A DNA stretch of 64,000 nucleotides, taken from positions 1 through 64,000 of the forward strand of contig JAJYLY010000009.1 of assembly GCA_021787435.1 (NCBI GenBank), given 5' to 3'. Shown here one piece after another: positions 9,610 to 19,794 of this stretch (its first letter is position 1; every line of letters starts with the position of its first letter). Source of the DNA: Pseudomonadota bacterium (GTDB taxonomy: Bacteria; Pseudomonadota; Gammaproteobacteria; Burkholderiales; Gallionellaceae). The position numbers and the translations under genes were made by a program. The notes below the pieces were generated by a model. It was not told the DNA's origin and did no database searches. It saw nothing but the letters and a program-made list of their open reading frames with translations.

Positions 9610-9866
9610 CCATCTGTCCTCGGTACCTGAGAGATTACAAGATTGTCATTAAACTGGATTCCCGCTTTCGCAGGATAACCAGCGACTTGTCCGCTTGCGA
9701 ACTTAGTCGAATGGCTAGCAGCTTCATCAATGACGAATATTGTGTGCCCCTTCGGTGGCAGGTTTTGGCCTGCGCTCTCCAGATTTGCCTGTGCCAACGG
9801 TTCTTTTGCCTGAGCGGTTGCGGGTGTTGCGCCTTCGGCGGTGGATCTGATCCACGCTCTCCCATT
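9606..9866 (-). promoter_or_regulatory. Tandem glycine riboswitch
   Basis: The minus strand carries two glycine aptamers in series. Aptamer 1 begins GGGAGAGCG at about 9863 and continues with CACCGCCGAAGG and CGCTCAGGCAAAAG. Aptamer 2 begins CTGGAGAGCGCAGG at about 9780 and continues with CCACCGAAGGGGCA, ending CTCTCAGGTACCGAGGACAGA at 9615-9635. These are the conserved core strands of the Rfam glycine class. In aptamer 2 the variable P3 arm is about 100 nt long (9636-9745) and contains extra hairpins. The element lies between a sigma-70 promoter and a terminator upstream of gcvT. Confidence 0.95.
9636..9745 (-). repeat. Expanded P3 arm of glycine aptamer 2, repeat-like
   Basis: The arm is closed by imperfectly complementary flanks (ACAAGATTGTCATT at 9637-9650 against AATGACGAATATTGTGT at 9729-9745). 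Inside are a hairpin at 9654-9682 (CTGGATTCCCGC TTTC GCAGGATAACCAG), a CGACT/AGTCG-closed hairpin at 9683-9709 and a small GCTAGC palindrome. The GGATTCCCGC core resembles a short repeat common in proteobacterial intergenic DNA (recollection, not searched). Confidence 0.55.
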
Positions 9867-9885
9867 GGTCTGAACGGCAGTGCGG

Positions 9886-9914
9886 ATTATGCTGCAAAGT
9901 GCAACGGCTGACAA
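9886..9914 (-). promoter_or_regulatory. Sigma-70 promoter of the gcv operon
   Basis: On the minus strand TTGTCA (9914-9909) and CATAAT (9891-9886) are separated by exactly 17 bp. A start site about 7 bp downstream would fall just ahead of the first glycine aptamer. The -35 end lies in the 3' flank of gatB, whose stop is at 9928. Confidence 0.75.
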
Positions 9915-9927
9915 CTTTTTCGTGCAA

Positions 9928-11394
9928 TCAGCCCGCGAGTTTCTTCTGCAGCACCTCGTTGAGCTGTCCGGGATTGGCTTTGCCCTTGCTCGCTTTCATT
10001 GCGAGCCCCACGAAGAAGCCGAACAGCTTGTCCTTACCTGCGCGGTATTCAGCCACCTTGTCGGCATTGGCGGCAATGATCCCGTCCACCAGCGCTTCGA
10101 TCGCGCCTGTGTCGGATACCTGCCTCAGGCCTTTTGCCTCGATGATCACATCGGCATCACCGCCTTCCGACCACAGCGTGCGGAACACTTCCTTCGCACC
10201 CGAGTTGGAGATGGTGTTGTCTGCGATGCGGATCAGCATGCTGCTCAATTGTAGAGGTGATACCGGGCATTGCGTTATTTCCAGGCCGTCGCGATTAAGC
10301 TGTGCGCTGACTTCGCCGATGATCCAGTTGGCTGCCAGTTTGGCATTTGCAGGACCCGCCACGGAAACGCATGTATCGAAGAAGTCCGCCATATCCCGTG
10401 AACTGGTGAGCATGGAGGCGTCATAGGCGGTCAGAGTATATTGATCCATGTAGCGTGTGTGGCGGGCCTCGGGCAACTCAGGCAGAGTCGCGCGCATTTG
10501 CTCTTTCCATTCCTCGCTGATGTCCAGTGGAAGCAGGTCGGGATCGGGGAAGTAGCGGTAATCGTGCGCCTCTTCCTTGCTGCGCATCGCGCGGGTTTCG
10601 CCGGTATCGGGGTTGAACAGCACCGTTGCCTGCTGGATTTTTCCGCCACTCTCTATGGTGTCTATCTGCCACTGTACTTCGTAGTCGATCGCTTGCTGCA
10701 TGAATTTGAACGAGTTCAGGTTCTTGATCTCTCGGCGCGTGCCCAAAGGTTCGCCTTTGTGTCTCACCGACACGTTCACGTCGCAGCGGAAGGAGCCTTC
10801 CTGCATGTTGCCGTCCGATATGCCTATCCAGCGCACCAGCGTGTGCAACGCTTTTGCGTAGGCTACAGCCTCGGCGGCAGAGCGCATGTCGGGCTCGGAG
10901 ACAATTTCAAGCAGTGGCGTGCCGGCGCGGTTAAGGTCAACGCCTGTCATGCCTTGAGACGCGCCATGCACCGATTTTCCTGCATCTTCTTCTAGATGGG
11001 CGCGGGTGATGCGCACGACTTTTTCATAAGTCTTTCCTGGGCCATTCGAAGAGCCAGAAAGAGGCTCAACTTGTATTTTCAGTGCGCCCATACCCACCAC
11101 AGGCAGATCGAACTGGCTGATCTGGTAGCCCTTGGGAAGATCCGGATAGAAATAATTCTTGCGCGCAAAAACAGAACGCGGCGCGATATGTGCGCCTATG
11201 GCGAGACCAAATCTGATCGCGCGTTCAACTGCCCCCTTGTTCAGCACCGGCAATACGCCGGGCAACGCAATGCTCACCGCATCGGCCTGGGTGTTGGGTT
11301 CTGCGCCGTATTCCGTGGGGGCGCCGGAAAAAATCTTGCTGCATGTGGAGAGCTGCGTATGTACTTCCAATCCGATGATGGTTTCCCAGGTCAT
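9928..11394 (-). CDS. gatB: Asp-tRNA(Asn)/Glu-tRNA(Gln) amidotransferase subunit B
   Basis: GatB holds the misacylated tRNA and activates its Asp or Glu for amidation with ammonia made by GatA. The 488-residue product has the family N-terminus ([14 protein letters not shown]), the cradle-domain sequence [16 protein letters not shown] and the C-terminal helical YqeY-like tail. Its ATG overlaps the gatA stop by 4 bp (11391-11394), so the two are translationally coupled. It is the last gene of the leftward gatCAB operon. Confidence 0.97.
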   Translation of the reverse strand: MTWETIIGLEVHTQLSTCSKIFSGAPTEYGAEPNTQADAVSIALPGVLPVLNKGAVERAIRFGLAIGAHIAPRSVFARKNYFYPDLPKGYQISQFDLPVVGMGALKIQVEPLSGSSNGPGKTYEKVVRITRAHLEEDAGKSVHGASQGMTGVDLNRAGTPLLEIVSEPDMRSAAEAVAYAKALHTLVRWIGISDGNMQEGSFRCDVNVSVRHKGEPLGTRREIKNLNSFKFMQQAIDYEVQWQIDTIESGGKIQQATVLFNPDTGETRAMRSKEEAHDYRYFPDPDLLPLDISEEWKEQMRATLPELPEARHTRYMDQYTLTAYDASMLTSSRDMADFFDTCVSVAGPANAKLAANWIIGEVSAQLNRDGLEITQCPVSPLQLSSMLIRIADNTISNSGAKEVFRTLWSEGGDADVIIEAKGLRQVSDTGAIEALVDGIIAANADKVAEYRAGKDKLFGFFVGLAMKASKGKANPGQLNEVLQKKLAG

Positions 11395-12851
11395 GGTGTT
11401 TCCTTAACAGGAGACCGGCTGTGCCAGTCAGTCGCCAGTTGATATTGGTGCGCGATATTCAGCATGCGCGCCTCTTCAAAATAATTGCCGATGATCTGAA
11501 GTCCTGCCGGCATTCCATTGCTGTCAAACCCGCAGGGGACAGACATACCTGGAAGCCCTGCGAGATTCACCGCGATGGTATAGATGTCGGAAAGATACAT
11601 CTGCACAGGATCATCATTCTTCTCGCCAAGCCTGAACGCGGTGGAAGGGGAGGTCGGTCCCATGATGACATCACACTGCTTGAATGCATCGGCAAAGTCC
11701 TGTGCGATCAAACGGCGTATCTTTTGCGCCTGCAGATAGTATGCGTCGTAATAGCCGTGCGAGAGCACATAAGTGCCTATCATGATACGGCGTTTGACTT
11801 CAGCGCCGAATCCTTGGGCACGGCTTTTCTCGTACATGTCGGCAAGATCAGTATATTCGGGCGCGCGGTAACCGTAGCGAACTCCATCATAGCGCGACAG
11901 GTTGCTGGAAGCCTCGGCTGGGGCTAGCACGTAATAGACCGGCACCGCAAGCCTTGAATTGGGCAGACTGATGTCAACGGTCACAGCCCCGAGCTTCCTG
12001 TATTCGGCAATCGCGTCCTCTACGCGGGCGGCCACATCGGGCGACAGTCCTTCGGCAAAAAACTCTTTCGGCAGTCCGATGCGCAGCCCCGCTAAAGGAA
12101 GATTCAAATCGCGCGCATAGTCTTCCTTTTCGCGTGGCAAGGATGTCGAGTCTCGCTCGTCGAAGCCTGTCATCACGTTAAGCATCAGCGCGCAATCCTC
12201 GGCGCTTCGCGCCATCGGCCCTGCTTGATCCAGGCTGGAGGCAAAGGCGATCATGCCATAGCGCGAAACCGTGCCATAGGTCGGCTTGATGCCGGTGATG
12301 CCGCACAGTGCTGCAGGCTGGCGTATCGAGCCGCCTGTGTCGGTCCCCGTTGCCGCAGCGCAAAGGCGCGCAGCAACCGCGGAGGCTGCACCGCCGGAAC
12401 TGCCACCGGGGACTGAGTTCTGGTTCCACGGATTTCTGACAGGGCCGAAATATGATGTTTCATTGCTTGATCCCATCGCGAACTCGTCCATGTTGGTCTT
12501 GCCGAGATTGACCGCGCCCGCATGGTTGAACTGTTCGATCACGTGCGCGTCATAGGGAGCGATGAAATCGGAGAGCATTTTGGATCCGCAGGTGGTGCGC
12601 CAGCCTTTTGCGCAGAAGATGTCCTTCTGTGCGACAGGGATGCCGGTCAGGGGTTGTGCCTGGCCTTTTGCCAGTAGTTCGTCGGCGGCTTTTGCCTGGG
12701 CCAGGCTGATAGCGGCATCGGTCGTGATATAGGCGTTGTATACCGGATTGTGCGCAGCGATGCGCCCAAGGTACAGATTGGTGAGTTCGACGCTGGAAAT
12801 CTTTTTGGCGCGCAATGCGGCGCTCATTTGCTTGAGGCTGGAATTCAACAT
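11391..12851 (-). CDS. gatA: Asp-tRNA(Asn)/Glu-tRNA(Gln) amidotransferase subunit A
   Basis: GatA is the glutaminase subunit of GatCAB. The amidase-signature triad is complete: Lys76 (VAQKDIF), Ser151 (PGGSSGGAA) and Ser175 ([11 protein letters not shown]). Length is 486 residues, normal for the family. It lies 5 bp after gatC and overlaps gatB by 4 bp. The presence of GatCAB implies that Gln-tRNA or Asn-tRNA is made by the indirect route in this organism. Confidence 0.97.
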   Translation of the reverse strand: MLNSSLKQMSAALRAKKISSVELTNLYLGRIAAHNPVYNAYITTDAAISLAQAKAADELLAKGQAQPLTGIPVAQKDIFCAKGWRTTCGSKMLSDFIAPYDAHVIEQFNHAGAVNLGKTNMDEFAMGSSNETSYFGPVRNPWNQNSVPGGSSGGAASAVAARLCAAATGTDTGGSIRQPAALCGITGIKPTYGTVSRYGMIAFASSLDQAGPMARSAEDCALMLNVMTGFDERDSTSLPREKEDYARDLNLPLAGLRIGLPKEFFAEGLSPDVAARVEDAIAEYRKLGAVTVDISLPNSRLAVPVYYVLAPAEASSNLSRYDGVRYGYRAPEYTDLADMYEKSRAQGFGAEVKRRIMIGTYVLSHGYYDAYYLQAQKIRRLIAQDFADAFKQCDVIMGPTSPSTAFRLGEKNDDPVQMYLSDIYTIAVNLAGLPGMSVPCGFDSNGMPAGLQIIGNYFEEARMLNIAHQYQLATDWHSRSPVKETP

Positions 12852-12856
12852 GGCGG

Positions 12857-13144
12857 TTACTCGATGACTTGCGGGACGAGATAAAGACCGGATTCAACTT
12901 GCGGCGCAATGCTTTGGAAAAGTCCGCGCTGGTCTGTCTCGGTGACTTTGTCTTCACGCAGTCGCTGAGACAGATCCTGGGCGTGCGACATGGGTTCTAT
13001 CCCCTTGGTGTCCACGGACTGCATCTCCTCGATGAGTTCAAAGATGCCGGACAGTTGTGACTTGGCGGCCTCGATTTCGGCGTTGTTCATCGCAAGACGC
13101 GCTAGATGCGCTACTTTTTGAACATCGGCAATGCTTAATGACAT
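12857..13144 (-). CDS. gatC: Asp-tRNA(Asn)/Glu-tRNA(Gln) amidotransferase subunit C
   Basis: GatC is the small subunit that wraps around GatA and fastens it to GatB. The 95-residue product starts [19 protein letters not shown], typical of the family, and has the usual central PMSH motif ([19 protein letters not shown]). It is first in the leftward gatCAB operon, divergent from mreB across an 83-bp gap. Confidence 0.96.
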   Translation of the reverse strand: MSLSIADVQKVAHLARLAMNNAEIEAAKSQLSGIFELIEEMQSVDTKGIEPMSHAQDLSQRLREDKVTETDQRGLFQSIAPQVESGLYLVPQVIE

Positions 13145-14271
<1,127 letters not shown>

Positions 14272-14362
14272 GGATTTTTGGTAAGTTGTGAACAGGGAGT
14301 TGTAGCTGGAATAAGTGGCGATTCGTCACTTTCCACTTTTCACTTTCAACTTACGATTAACG
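14272..14362. repeat. Repeat-like spacer between mreB and mreC
   Basis: The 91-bp gap contains AAGTGGCGATTCGTCACTT, which can form a small hairpin, followed by the pyrimidine-rich run TTTCCACTTTTCACTTTC. The style resembles the low-complexity tracts seen inside leuS and dsbD. No gene is present. Confidence 0.4.
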
Positions 14363-15262
14363 ATGGAAGGCACGCAAACTTTTCAGGTATTTAACAGAGG
14401 TCCCAGCCCGGCTGCGCGCCTTGTGTTTTTTGCCGTGCTATCCCTGCTGCTGATGTTTGTCGATGCGCGTTTCCGTTATCTTGAATCCACCCGCAGTCTG
14501 CTTTCCGAATTGGTTTATCCGATACAACGCCTTGCGACATTGCCCAATGTGCTTTGGCAGCAGACGGCGGGTTTTTTCGTGAGCCATCAGAATCTGCTCG
14601 AAGAAAACAAGGTGCTGCATCGCCAGCATGAAACGGACATGGCCCAACTCGTGCAATGGCAGGCCATGCTGCACGAGAATCAGCAGTTGCGCACATTGCT
14701 GGCATTGCAGCAGCGCAGCCAGTTCAATGTCCAGTTTGCCGAGATCGTTTATGCCGAACGCGATGTTTTCAGACGCAAGGTGTTGATCAACAAAGGCAGT
14801 GCGGCCAATATTCAGGAAGGCCGGGTGGTGATGGATGACAAGGGCATCGTGGGGCAGGTCACACGAGTCTATCCTTGGTTGTCTGAAGTCACATTAATCA
14901 CCGAAAAGGATCATGCCGTGCCAGTGCAGGTGCAGCGCAACGGATTGCGCAGCATTGCATTCGGCTCCGGGGATACCAGCCATCTGGCGTTGCGCTACAT
15001 GCCTGTGAGCGCCGATATTGTCAAGGGCGATGTGCTGGTGACGTCTGGCGTAGATGGGATTTATCCGCCGGGTATCCCGGTGGCCAGAGTTGAACTGATA
15101 GAGCGCGATCCTGCTTATCCTTTTGCGCGCATAGTCTGCAAACCGCTGGGCGGAGTTGATGAACACCGTTTCCTGATGGTATTGTCGACTATTCCTGCAC
15201 TGCCTGCACGTCCGGAAACGATGCCTCCCCCAGCTAAGCAGAAGGCGAAGGGTGCGCATTGA
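14363..15262 (+). CDS. mreC: Rod shape-determining protein MreC
   Basis: MreC is a bitopic inner-membrane scaffold whose periplasmic part links MreB to PBP2. From ATG 14363 it has 299 residues: a short cytoplasmic tail, one membrane helix (about residues 15-35, LVFFAVLSLLLMF), a coiled coil (about 60-110) and the paired beta-barrel domain ending in VDEHRFLMVLS. A GTG at 14315 would add 16 residues from the repeat spacer and is unlikely. The stop overlaps the mreD start by one base. Confidence 0.95.
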   Translation: MEGTQTFQVFNRGPSPAARLVFFAVLSLLLMFVDARFRYLESTRSLLSELVYPIQRLATLPNVLWQQTAGFFVSHQNLLEENKVLHRQHETDMAQLVQWQAMLHENQQLRTLLALQQRSQFNVQFAEIVYAERDVFRRKVLINKGSAANIQEGRVVMDDKGIVGQVTRVYPWLSEVTLITEKDHAVPVQVQRNGLRSIAFGSGDTSHLALRYMPVSADIVKGDVLVTSGVDGIYPPGIPVARVELIERDPAYPFARIVCKPLGGVDEHRFLMVLSTIPALPARPETMPPPAKQKAKGAH

Positions 15263-15768
15263 TGGCTAAGCAAAAGCGTCAGGAAATTTTGCGCCCTGTC
15301 AGCAATTTGTTCATTGCAAGCAGCGTGCTTGCAGCGTTGCTGCTCAATGCTCTGCCATGGGAGGGCATATGGCTGGTTCTGCGCCCCGACTTCGTGGCGG
15401 TGGTCTTGCTATATTGGTGCACGCACAAACCGCATCGTCTGGGAATCGGCCTGTCGTGGGTGGTAGGCATACTTTCCGATGTGAATGATGCCAGCTTGTT
15501 CGGGCAGCACGCGCTGTCCTATACCGTACTGGCATTTGGCGGCATAGTGTTGAGCCGACGCATAAGGATGTTCGATCTGCGCGAGCAGACCACGCAGGTA
15601 TTCCTGATTCTTCTCGCGACTTATTCCGTCTATGCCGTGGTGCACTGGCAGGTCAATGGCCAATTGGCATGGAGCTATTTCCTGGGTTGCCTGACCTCGA
15701 CGCTGCTGTGGATTCCGGCCAGCTCTTTGTTTCAGTCAGTGCGTCAACTGCGCGTGGACCGTGAATGA
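15262..15768 (+). CDS. mreD: Rod shape-determining protein MreD
   Basis: MreD is a small integral membrane partner of MreC. The 168-residue product is largely hydrophobic with about five membrane segments, and contains the family-typical stretch LRPDFVAVVLLYWCTHKPHR. ATG 15262 shares its first base with the mreC stop (TGATG), and its own stop overlaps the mrdA start by 4 bp, so translation is coupled throughout. Confidence 0.93.
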   Translation: MAKQKRQEILRPVSNLFIASSVLAALLLNALPWEGIWLVLRPDFVAVVLLYWCTHKPHRLGIGLSWVVGILSDVNDASLFGQHALSYTVLAFGGIVLSRRIRMFDLREQTTQVFLILLATYSVYAVVHWQVNGQLAWSYFLGCLTSTLLWIPASSLFQSVRQLRVDRE

Positions 15769-17672
15769 ACAACCGCATTGAACTGAAGAATCATCAGCAG
15801 GAGATGTTCAATTTTCGCTTGCGCCTGTTCATCGGCATCGGCTTCGCGTTGCTGTTGCTTGGGGTGCTGCTTGGCCGATTTGTCTATCTGCAGGTGATGC
15901 GCCATTCGTATTACCACACGCTGGCCGAAAAGAACCGCATCTCTATCATGCCTATCGTGCCTAATCGTGGCCTGATACTGGATAGGAACGGCGTGGTGCT
16001 GGCGCATAATTTCTCAGGCTACACGCTGGAAATCACGCCGAGCAAGGTGAAGAATTTGCAGACGACCATAGACGAACTGGCGAAGATTGTGGATATCGAG
16101 CCCAGGGATCGTAAGCGTTTCAAGAAACTGCAGGCCGAGAGCCATGATTTTGAGACGCTGATGATAAGAAGCCGCTTGAGCGATGAGGAAGTCGCGCGTT
16201 TTGCAGCGCAGCAGTACCGTTTTCCAGGCGTCGAAATCAAGGCGCGCCTATTCCGTGACTATCCTTATTCGGACAAGACGGCGCACCTTCTGGGTTACAT
16301 CGGGCGAATCAACCAAGCCGACCAGGACAAGCTGGAGGAGAAGGACGAAGAAGCAAATTATCGCGGTACGGATTACATCGGTAAGACGGGCCTTGAACAG
16401 TATTACGAGGATGAGCTGCACGGCAAAACCGGGATAGAGCAGGTCGAGGTGGATTCTGCAGGTCGCGCCGTGCGCATACTGTCGCGCACGCCGCCGGTGT
16501 CCGGCAATACGCTGATTCTGAGCATAGACGCGAAGCTGCAGGAGATTGCGGAGCAGTCCTTCGGAAATTACCGCGGCGCATTGGTGGCGATCGATCCTGC
16601 CAGTGGCGAAGTGCTGGCCTTCGTGAGTAAGCCTGGCTATGACCCCAGCCTTTTCGTCGACGGCATTGATGCGGACAGTTGGAAAGAACTGAATGAGTCT
16701 CTTGATCATCCGCTGAACAACCGCGTACTGCGCGGCCAATATCCATCTGGATCCACGATCAAGCCTTTCATGGCATTGGCAGGCCTTTATTACAAGGTGC
16801 GCTCGCCGACCCAGACCATCAGTGATCCGGGGTATTTCACCCTGCCAGGCAATTCTCACCATTACAGGGACTGGAAGCCGGGCGGACATGGCATGGTGGA
16901 TATGTTCAAATCCATCGTGGTTTCCTGCGACACTTATTATTATGGTCTTGCAACAGAGCTCGGGATAGACCGCATCTTCAGCTATCTATCGGGTTTTGGC
17001 TTTGGCAAGAAGACCGGCATAGATCTCGATGGGGAGACATCCGGTTTGCTACCTTCACAGGAATGGAAGCAGAAGCATTTCAAACAGAAATGGTATGCGG
17101 GTGACACGGTGTCTGTGGGCATAGGCCAGGGCTACAGTCTGGTGACGCCATTGCAGCTTGCGATGGCGACGGCTACGCTCGCCAATGGCGGCATAGGTTA
17201 TCATCCGCATCTCTTGATGGAAGTGAAGAATTCGAGCACAGGGCAAATTCGTAAACTAGAAAACAGTCCGGCTTTTGATGTCAAGATCGATCCTGAGAGC
17301 CTTGACTTGGTCAAGCGCGCCATGCAGGCGGTGACACAGCCGGGCGGAACGGCGGCACAGGCTTCAGCCGGCGCGCCCTACACCATAGCCGGCAAGACCG
17401 GTACCGCGCAGGTAGTTGGCATGAAACAGGGGGAAAAATACGATGCCAGCAAGCTTGATGAGCGGCACCGCGATCACGCATGGTTTATTGCGTTTGCGCC
17501 GGTGGACAAGCCCAGGATTGCAATCGCCGTGCTGGTGGAAAACGGCGGTCATGGCGGCGGCACGGCAGCGCCCATCGCTCGTCGCGTGATGGATTATTAT
17601 CTGCTTGGCAAAGTGCCGGATGCTGTGAAAGTTGCCGAACCGGCAGCCTCGGCCGTGCCTGTGGTGGACTGA
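15765..17672 (+). CDS. mrdA: Penicillin-binding protein 2, cell-elongation transpeptidase
   Basis: PBP2 cross-links peptidoglycan during elongation, paired with RodA. The 635-residue protein has one N-terminal membrane helix (about 20-45), the dimerisation domain (RGLILDRNGVVLA) and the transpeptidase domain. The active-site SxxK is in YPSGSTIKPF (near residue 330), the second motif is SCD in VVSCDTYYY and the third is KTGTAQV. It overlaps mreD by 4 bp and is followed one base later by rodA. Confidence 0.96.
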   Translation: MNNRIELKNHQQEMFNFRLRLFIGIGFALLLLGVLLGRFVYLQVMRHSYYHTLAEKNRISIMPIVPNRGLILDRNGVVLAHNFSGYTLEITPSKVKNLQTTIDELAKIVDIEPRDRKRFKKLQAESHDFETLMIRSRLSDEEVARFAAQQYRFPGVEIKARLFRDYPYSDKTAHLLGYIGRINQADQDKLEEKDEEANYRGTDYIGKTGLEQYYEDELHGKTGIEQVEVDSAGRAVRILSRTPPVSGNTLILSIDAKLQEIAEQSFGNYRGALVAIDPASGEVLAFVSKPGYDPSLFVDGIDADSWKELNESLDHPLNNRVLRGQYPSGSTIKPFMALAGLYYKVRSPTQTISDPGYFTLPGNSHHYRDWKPGGHGMVDMFKSIVVSCDTYYYGLATELGIDRIFSYLSGFGFGKKTGIDLDGETSGLLPSQEWKQKHFKQKWYAGDTVSVGIGQGYSLVTPLQLAMATATLANGGIGYHPHLLMEVKNSSTGQIRKLENSPAFDVKIDPESLDLVKRAMQAVTQPGGTAAQASAGAPYTIAGKTGTAQVVGMKQGEKYDASKLDERHRDHAWFIAFAPVDKPRIAIAVLVENGGHGGGTAAPIARRVMDYYLLGKVPDAVKVAEPAASAVPVVD

Positions 17673-17673
17673 T

Positions 17674-18774
17674 ATGACAAGACGACAATTTTTGCAGCGC
17701 ATCACGGCACATCTTGACAGGCCGCTCCTGGCGGGCATGATGCTGCTGATGGCAGTCAGCCTGCTGACTTTGTATAGCGCTGGCGACCATAGTATGGACC
17801 GGGTCATGGCGCAAGGCTTGAATATTCTGGTGGCGCTGGTTTGCATGTGGATCGTTGCCAACCTGCCCTTGCATTACCTGATGCGCACTGCCGTGCCGAT
17901 ATACGTGCTGGGCATGCTGCTGCTGCTGGGTGTACTGACTCCGCTTGGCGTCAGTAGTCATGGCGCGAAGCGCTGGTTGAACATCGGCGTGGCGACCATA
18001 CAGCCTTCCGAACTGATGAAGATCGGCGTTCCATTAATGATGGCCTGGTATTTCGAGAAACATGAGGCCACCCTGAGGATGAAAAATTACATCGTGGCAG
18101 CAATGTTGTTGCTGATGCCAGTGGGGCTGATTGCAAAGCAGCCAGACCTTGGTACTGCGCTTTTGATTTCCGCCAGCGGATTTTATGTGCTGTTCCTGGC
18201 TGGATTAAGCTGGCGCGTAATGGGCGGATTGTTTATCGCGGCCGTTGCCAGTGCGCCGGTGATGTGGAAGATGATGCACGAGTACCAGCGCCACCGCATC
18301 GAGATGTTGTTCGATCCGTCGCAGGACGCGCTGGGCAAGGGATATCATACGATACAGGGGATGATCGCAGTCGGTTCCGGCGGAATCCTGGGCAAGGGGT
18401 ATCTCAACGGCACACAGACGCACCTCGATTTTCTACCCGAGCGTACTACGGATTTCATCTTTGCGGTCTATTCGGAAGAGTTCGGGTTGGTCGGCAATCT
18501 GATATTGCTGGCGATCTACTTTTTCGTGATATGGCGCGGCTTCGTCATCACGGCCAATGCATCGACCTATTTCACGCGGCTTATGGCAGGATCGATCACG
18601 CTGACATTTGCCACCTATGCCTTTGTCAACATGGGCATGGTCAGCGGCATCCTGCCCATCGTGGGCGTGCCACTGCCGCTGGTCAGCTACGGGGGGACCT
18701 CCATGCTGACGCTGCTGCTGGGGTTTGGTATGCTGATGAGTATTCAGACGCACAAAAAGCTGGTCAAGACTTGA
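17674..18774 (+). CDS. rodA: Peptidoglycan glycosyltransferase RodA
   Basis: RodA is the SEDS glycan polymerase of the elongasome. From ATG 17674 it has 366 residues and about ten membrane segments, with the SEDS sequences GAKRWLNIG, PSELMKIGVPL, ERTTDFIFAVYSEEFG and PLPLVSYGGTSML. An upstream start at 17632 would overlap mrdA and add unlikely residues. One base separates it from the PBP2 stop, as expected for a partner pair. Confidence 0.96.
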   Translation: MTRRQFLQRITAHLDRPLLAGMMLLMAVSLLTLYSAGDHSMDRVMAQGLNILVALVCMWIVANLPLHYLMRTAVPIYVLGMLLLLGVLTPLGVSSHGAKRWLNIGVATIQPSELMKIGVPLMMAWYFEKHEATLRMKNYIVAAMLLLMPVGLIAKQPDLGTALLISASGFYVLFLAGLSWRVMGGLFIAAVASAPVMWKMMHEYQRHRIEMLFDPSQDALGKGYHTIQGMIAVGSGGILGKGYLNGTQTHLDFLPERTTDFIFAVYSEEFGLVGNLILLAIYFFVIWRGFVITANASTYFTRLMAGSITLTFATYAFVNMGMVSGILPIVGVPLPLVSYGGTSMLTLLLGFGMLMSIQTHKKLVKT

Positions 18775-18787
18775 AAAAGGAGCAAGC

Positions 18788-19753
18788 ATGAAGAGACTCA
18801 TCGTCATATTGGCGGCGTTGGTGCTCACTGCCTGTGGCAGCGCACCGCAGCGTCAAATGGAAACTCCATCCCTGCCCGCAGCGGGCCATGCGCCAACTGA
18901 ACAGGCGCCAATTTCGGGATCAGGCGGCTACCTTGCCGGAGATGGCCCGGATGATCACCCGCCTGCGAATATCGATGCAATACCGGATGCAGTGCCTGTC
19001 GTGGAGCCTTTGCATCGTTACGCCAATCGCCCTTACATCGCGCTGGATAAAACCTATAGACCGTTGAGCAAGCCTGGTCATTTCAAGCAACGTGGGATCG
19101 CATCATGGTATGGCAGGAAATTCAATGGACAGCGCACCGCCAGCGGCGAGAAATACGATATGTATGCGATGACGGCTGCGCACCCGACGCTGCCGATACC
19201 AAGCTATGTGCGAGTGACCAATGTCGCCACAGGAAAATCCGTCATAGTTCGCATCAATGACCGTGGGCCTTTCCTGCACGACCGGGTGATAGACCTGTCC
19301 TATACCGCAGCGCACAAGCTTGGTATCGTGGGCAAAGGAAGCATGGAAGTGGAAATCGAGAGCCTGGCTGCGGATGCCCATCCAATAGCCAAGACTGAAG
19401 TTGCACAAAGCGCTCCACCTGGATCAGTAGTTCGGCCTGCCAGTGAGCCCGCCGCGCAGGTTGATGGCGAGGTTATTCCTCAGCCTGTGAGTAGTGCGCC
19501 GATTGCAGCCGACGCACCTTCCGGAAATATTTTTTTGCAACTGGGCGCATTCAATACGCTGGCTGCCGCGGAACAGTTCTTGTCCGAGATGCGGACTAGG
19601 TTAGGTGATGCGGGCAAGGGACTTGCATTGTTCACGCAAGAAAACAAGACACGCGTTCGCATCGGCCCTTATGCCAGCCTGGCAGATGCTAGAAGCAGCC
19701 GCGAGAATTTGAAGGATAAGCTGGGTTTTCTGCCTATGGTGAGCGTGCACTAA
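18788..19753 (+). CDS. rlpA: Septal ring lytic transglycosylase, RlpA family lipoprotein
   Basis: RlpA cleaves denuded glycan strands during division. The 321-residue protein is a predicted lipoprotein (lipobox LTAC, Cys16), with a double-psi beta-barrel at about 100-185 (GIASWYGRKFNGQRTASGE; IVRINDRGPF) and a C-terminal SPOR domain (about 240-321) that binds septal glycan. A GGAGCAAGC ribosome site precedes ATG 18788. It closes the mre-mrd cluster, 13 bp after rodA. Confidence 0.94.
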   Translation: MKRLIVILAALVLTACGSAPQRQMETPSLPAAGHAPTEQAPISGSGGYLAGDGPDDHPPANIDAIPDAVPVVEPLHRYANRPYIALDKTYRPLSKPGHFKQRGIASWYGRKFNGQRTASGEKYDMYAMTAAHPTLPIPSYVRVTNVATGKSVIVRINDRGPFLHDRVIDLSYTAAHKLGIVGKGSMEVEIESLAADAHPIAKTEVAQSAPPGSVVRPASEPAAQVDGEVIPQPVSSAPIAADAPSGNIFLQLGAFNTLAAAEQFLSEMRTRLGDAGKGLALFTQENKTRVRIGPYASLADARSSRENLKDKLGFLPMVSVH

Positions 19754-19756
19754 AAA

Positions 19757-19790
19757 GCCAGCAGTTAGTCGCTGGTAGCGAGTGGCGATA
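19757..19790. repeat. Intergenic TTAGTCGCTGGTAGC-type repeat
   Basis: The 41-bp gap between the convergent rlpA and TPR genes consists almost entirely of CAGTTAGTCGCTGGTAGCGAGTGG-like words, related to the tracts at 1946, 8384 and 57043. There is no clear terminator here even though both genes end in it. Confidence 0.45.
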
Positions 19791-19794
19791 CAAG

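Noticed and set aside
9558..9914. A 118-codon leftward reading over the region upstream of gcvT
   Set aside because: It coincides with the glycine riboswitch and its terminator and has no protein family resemblance.
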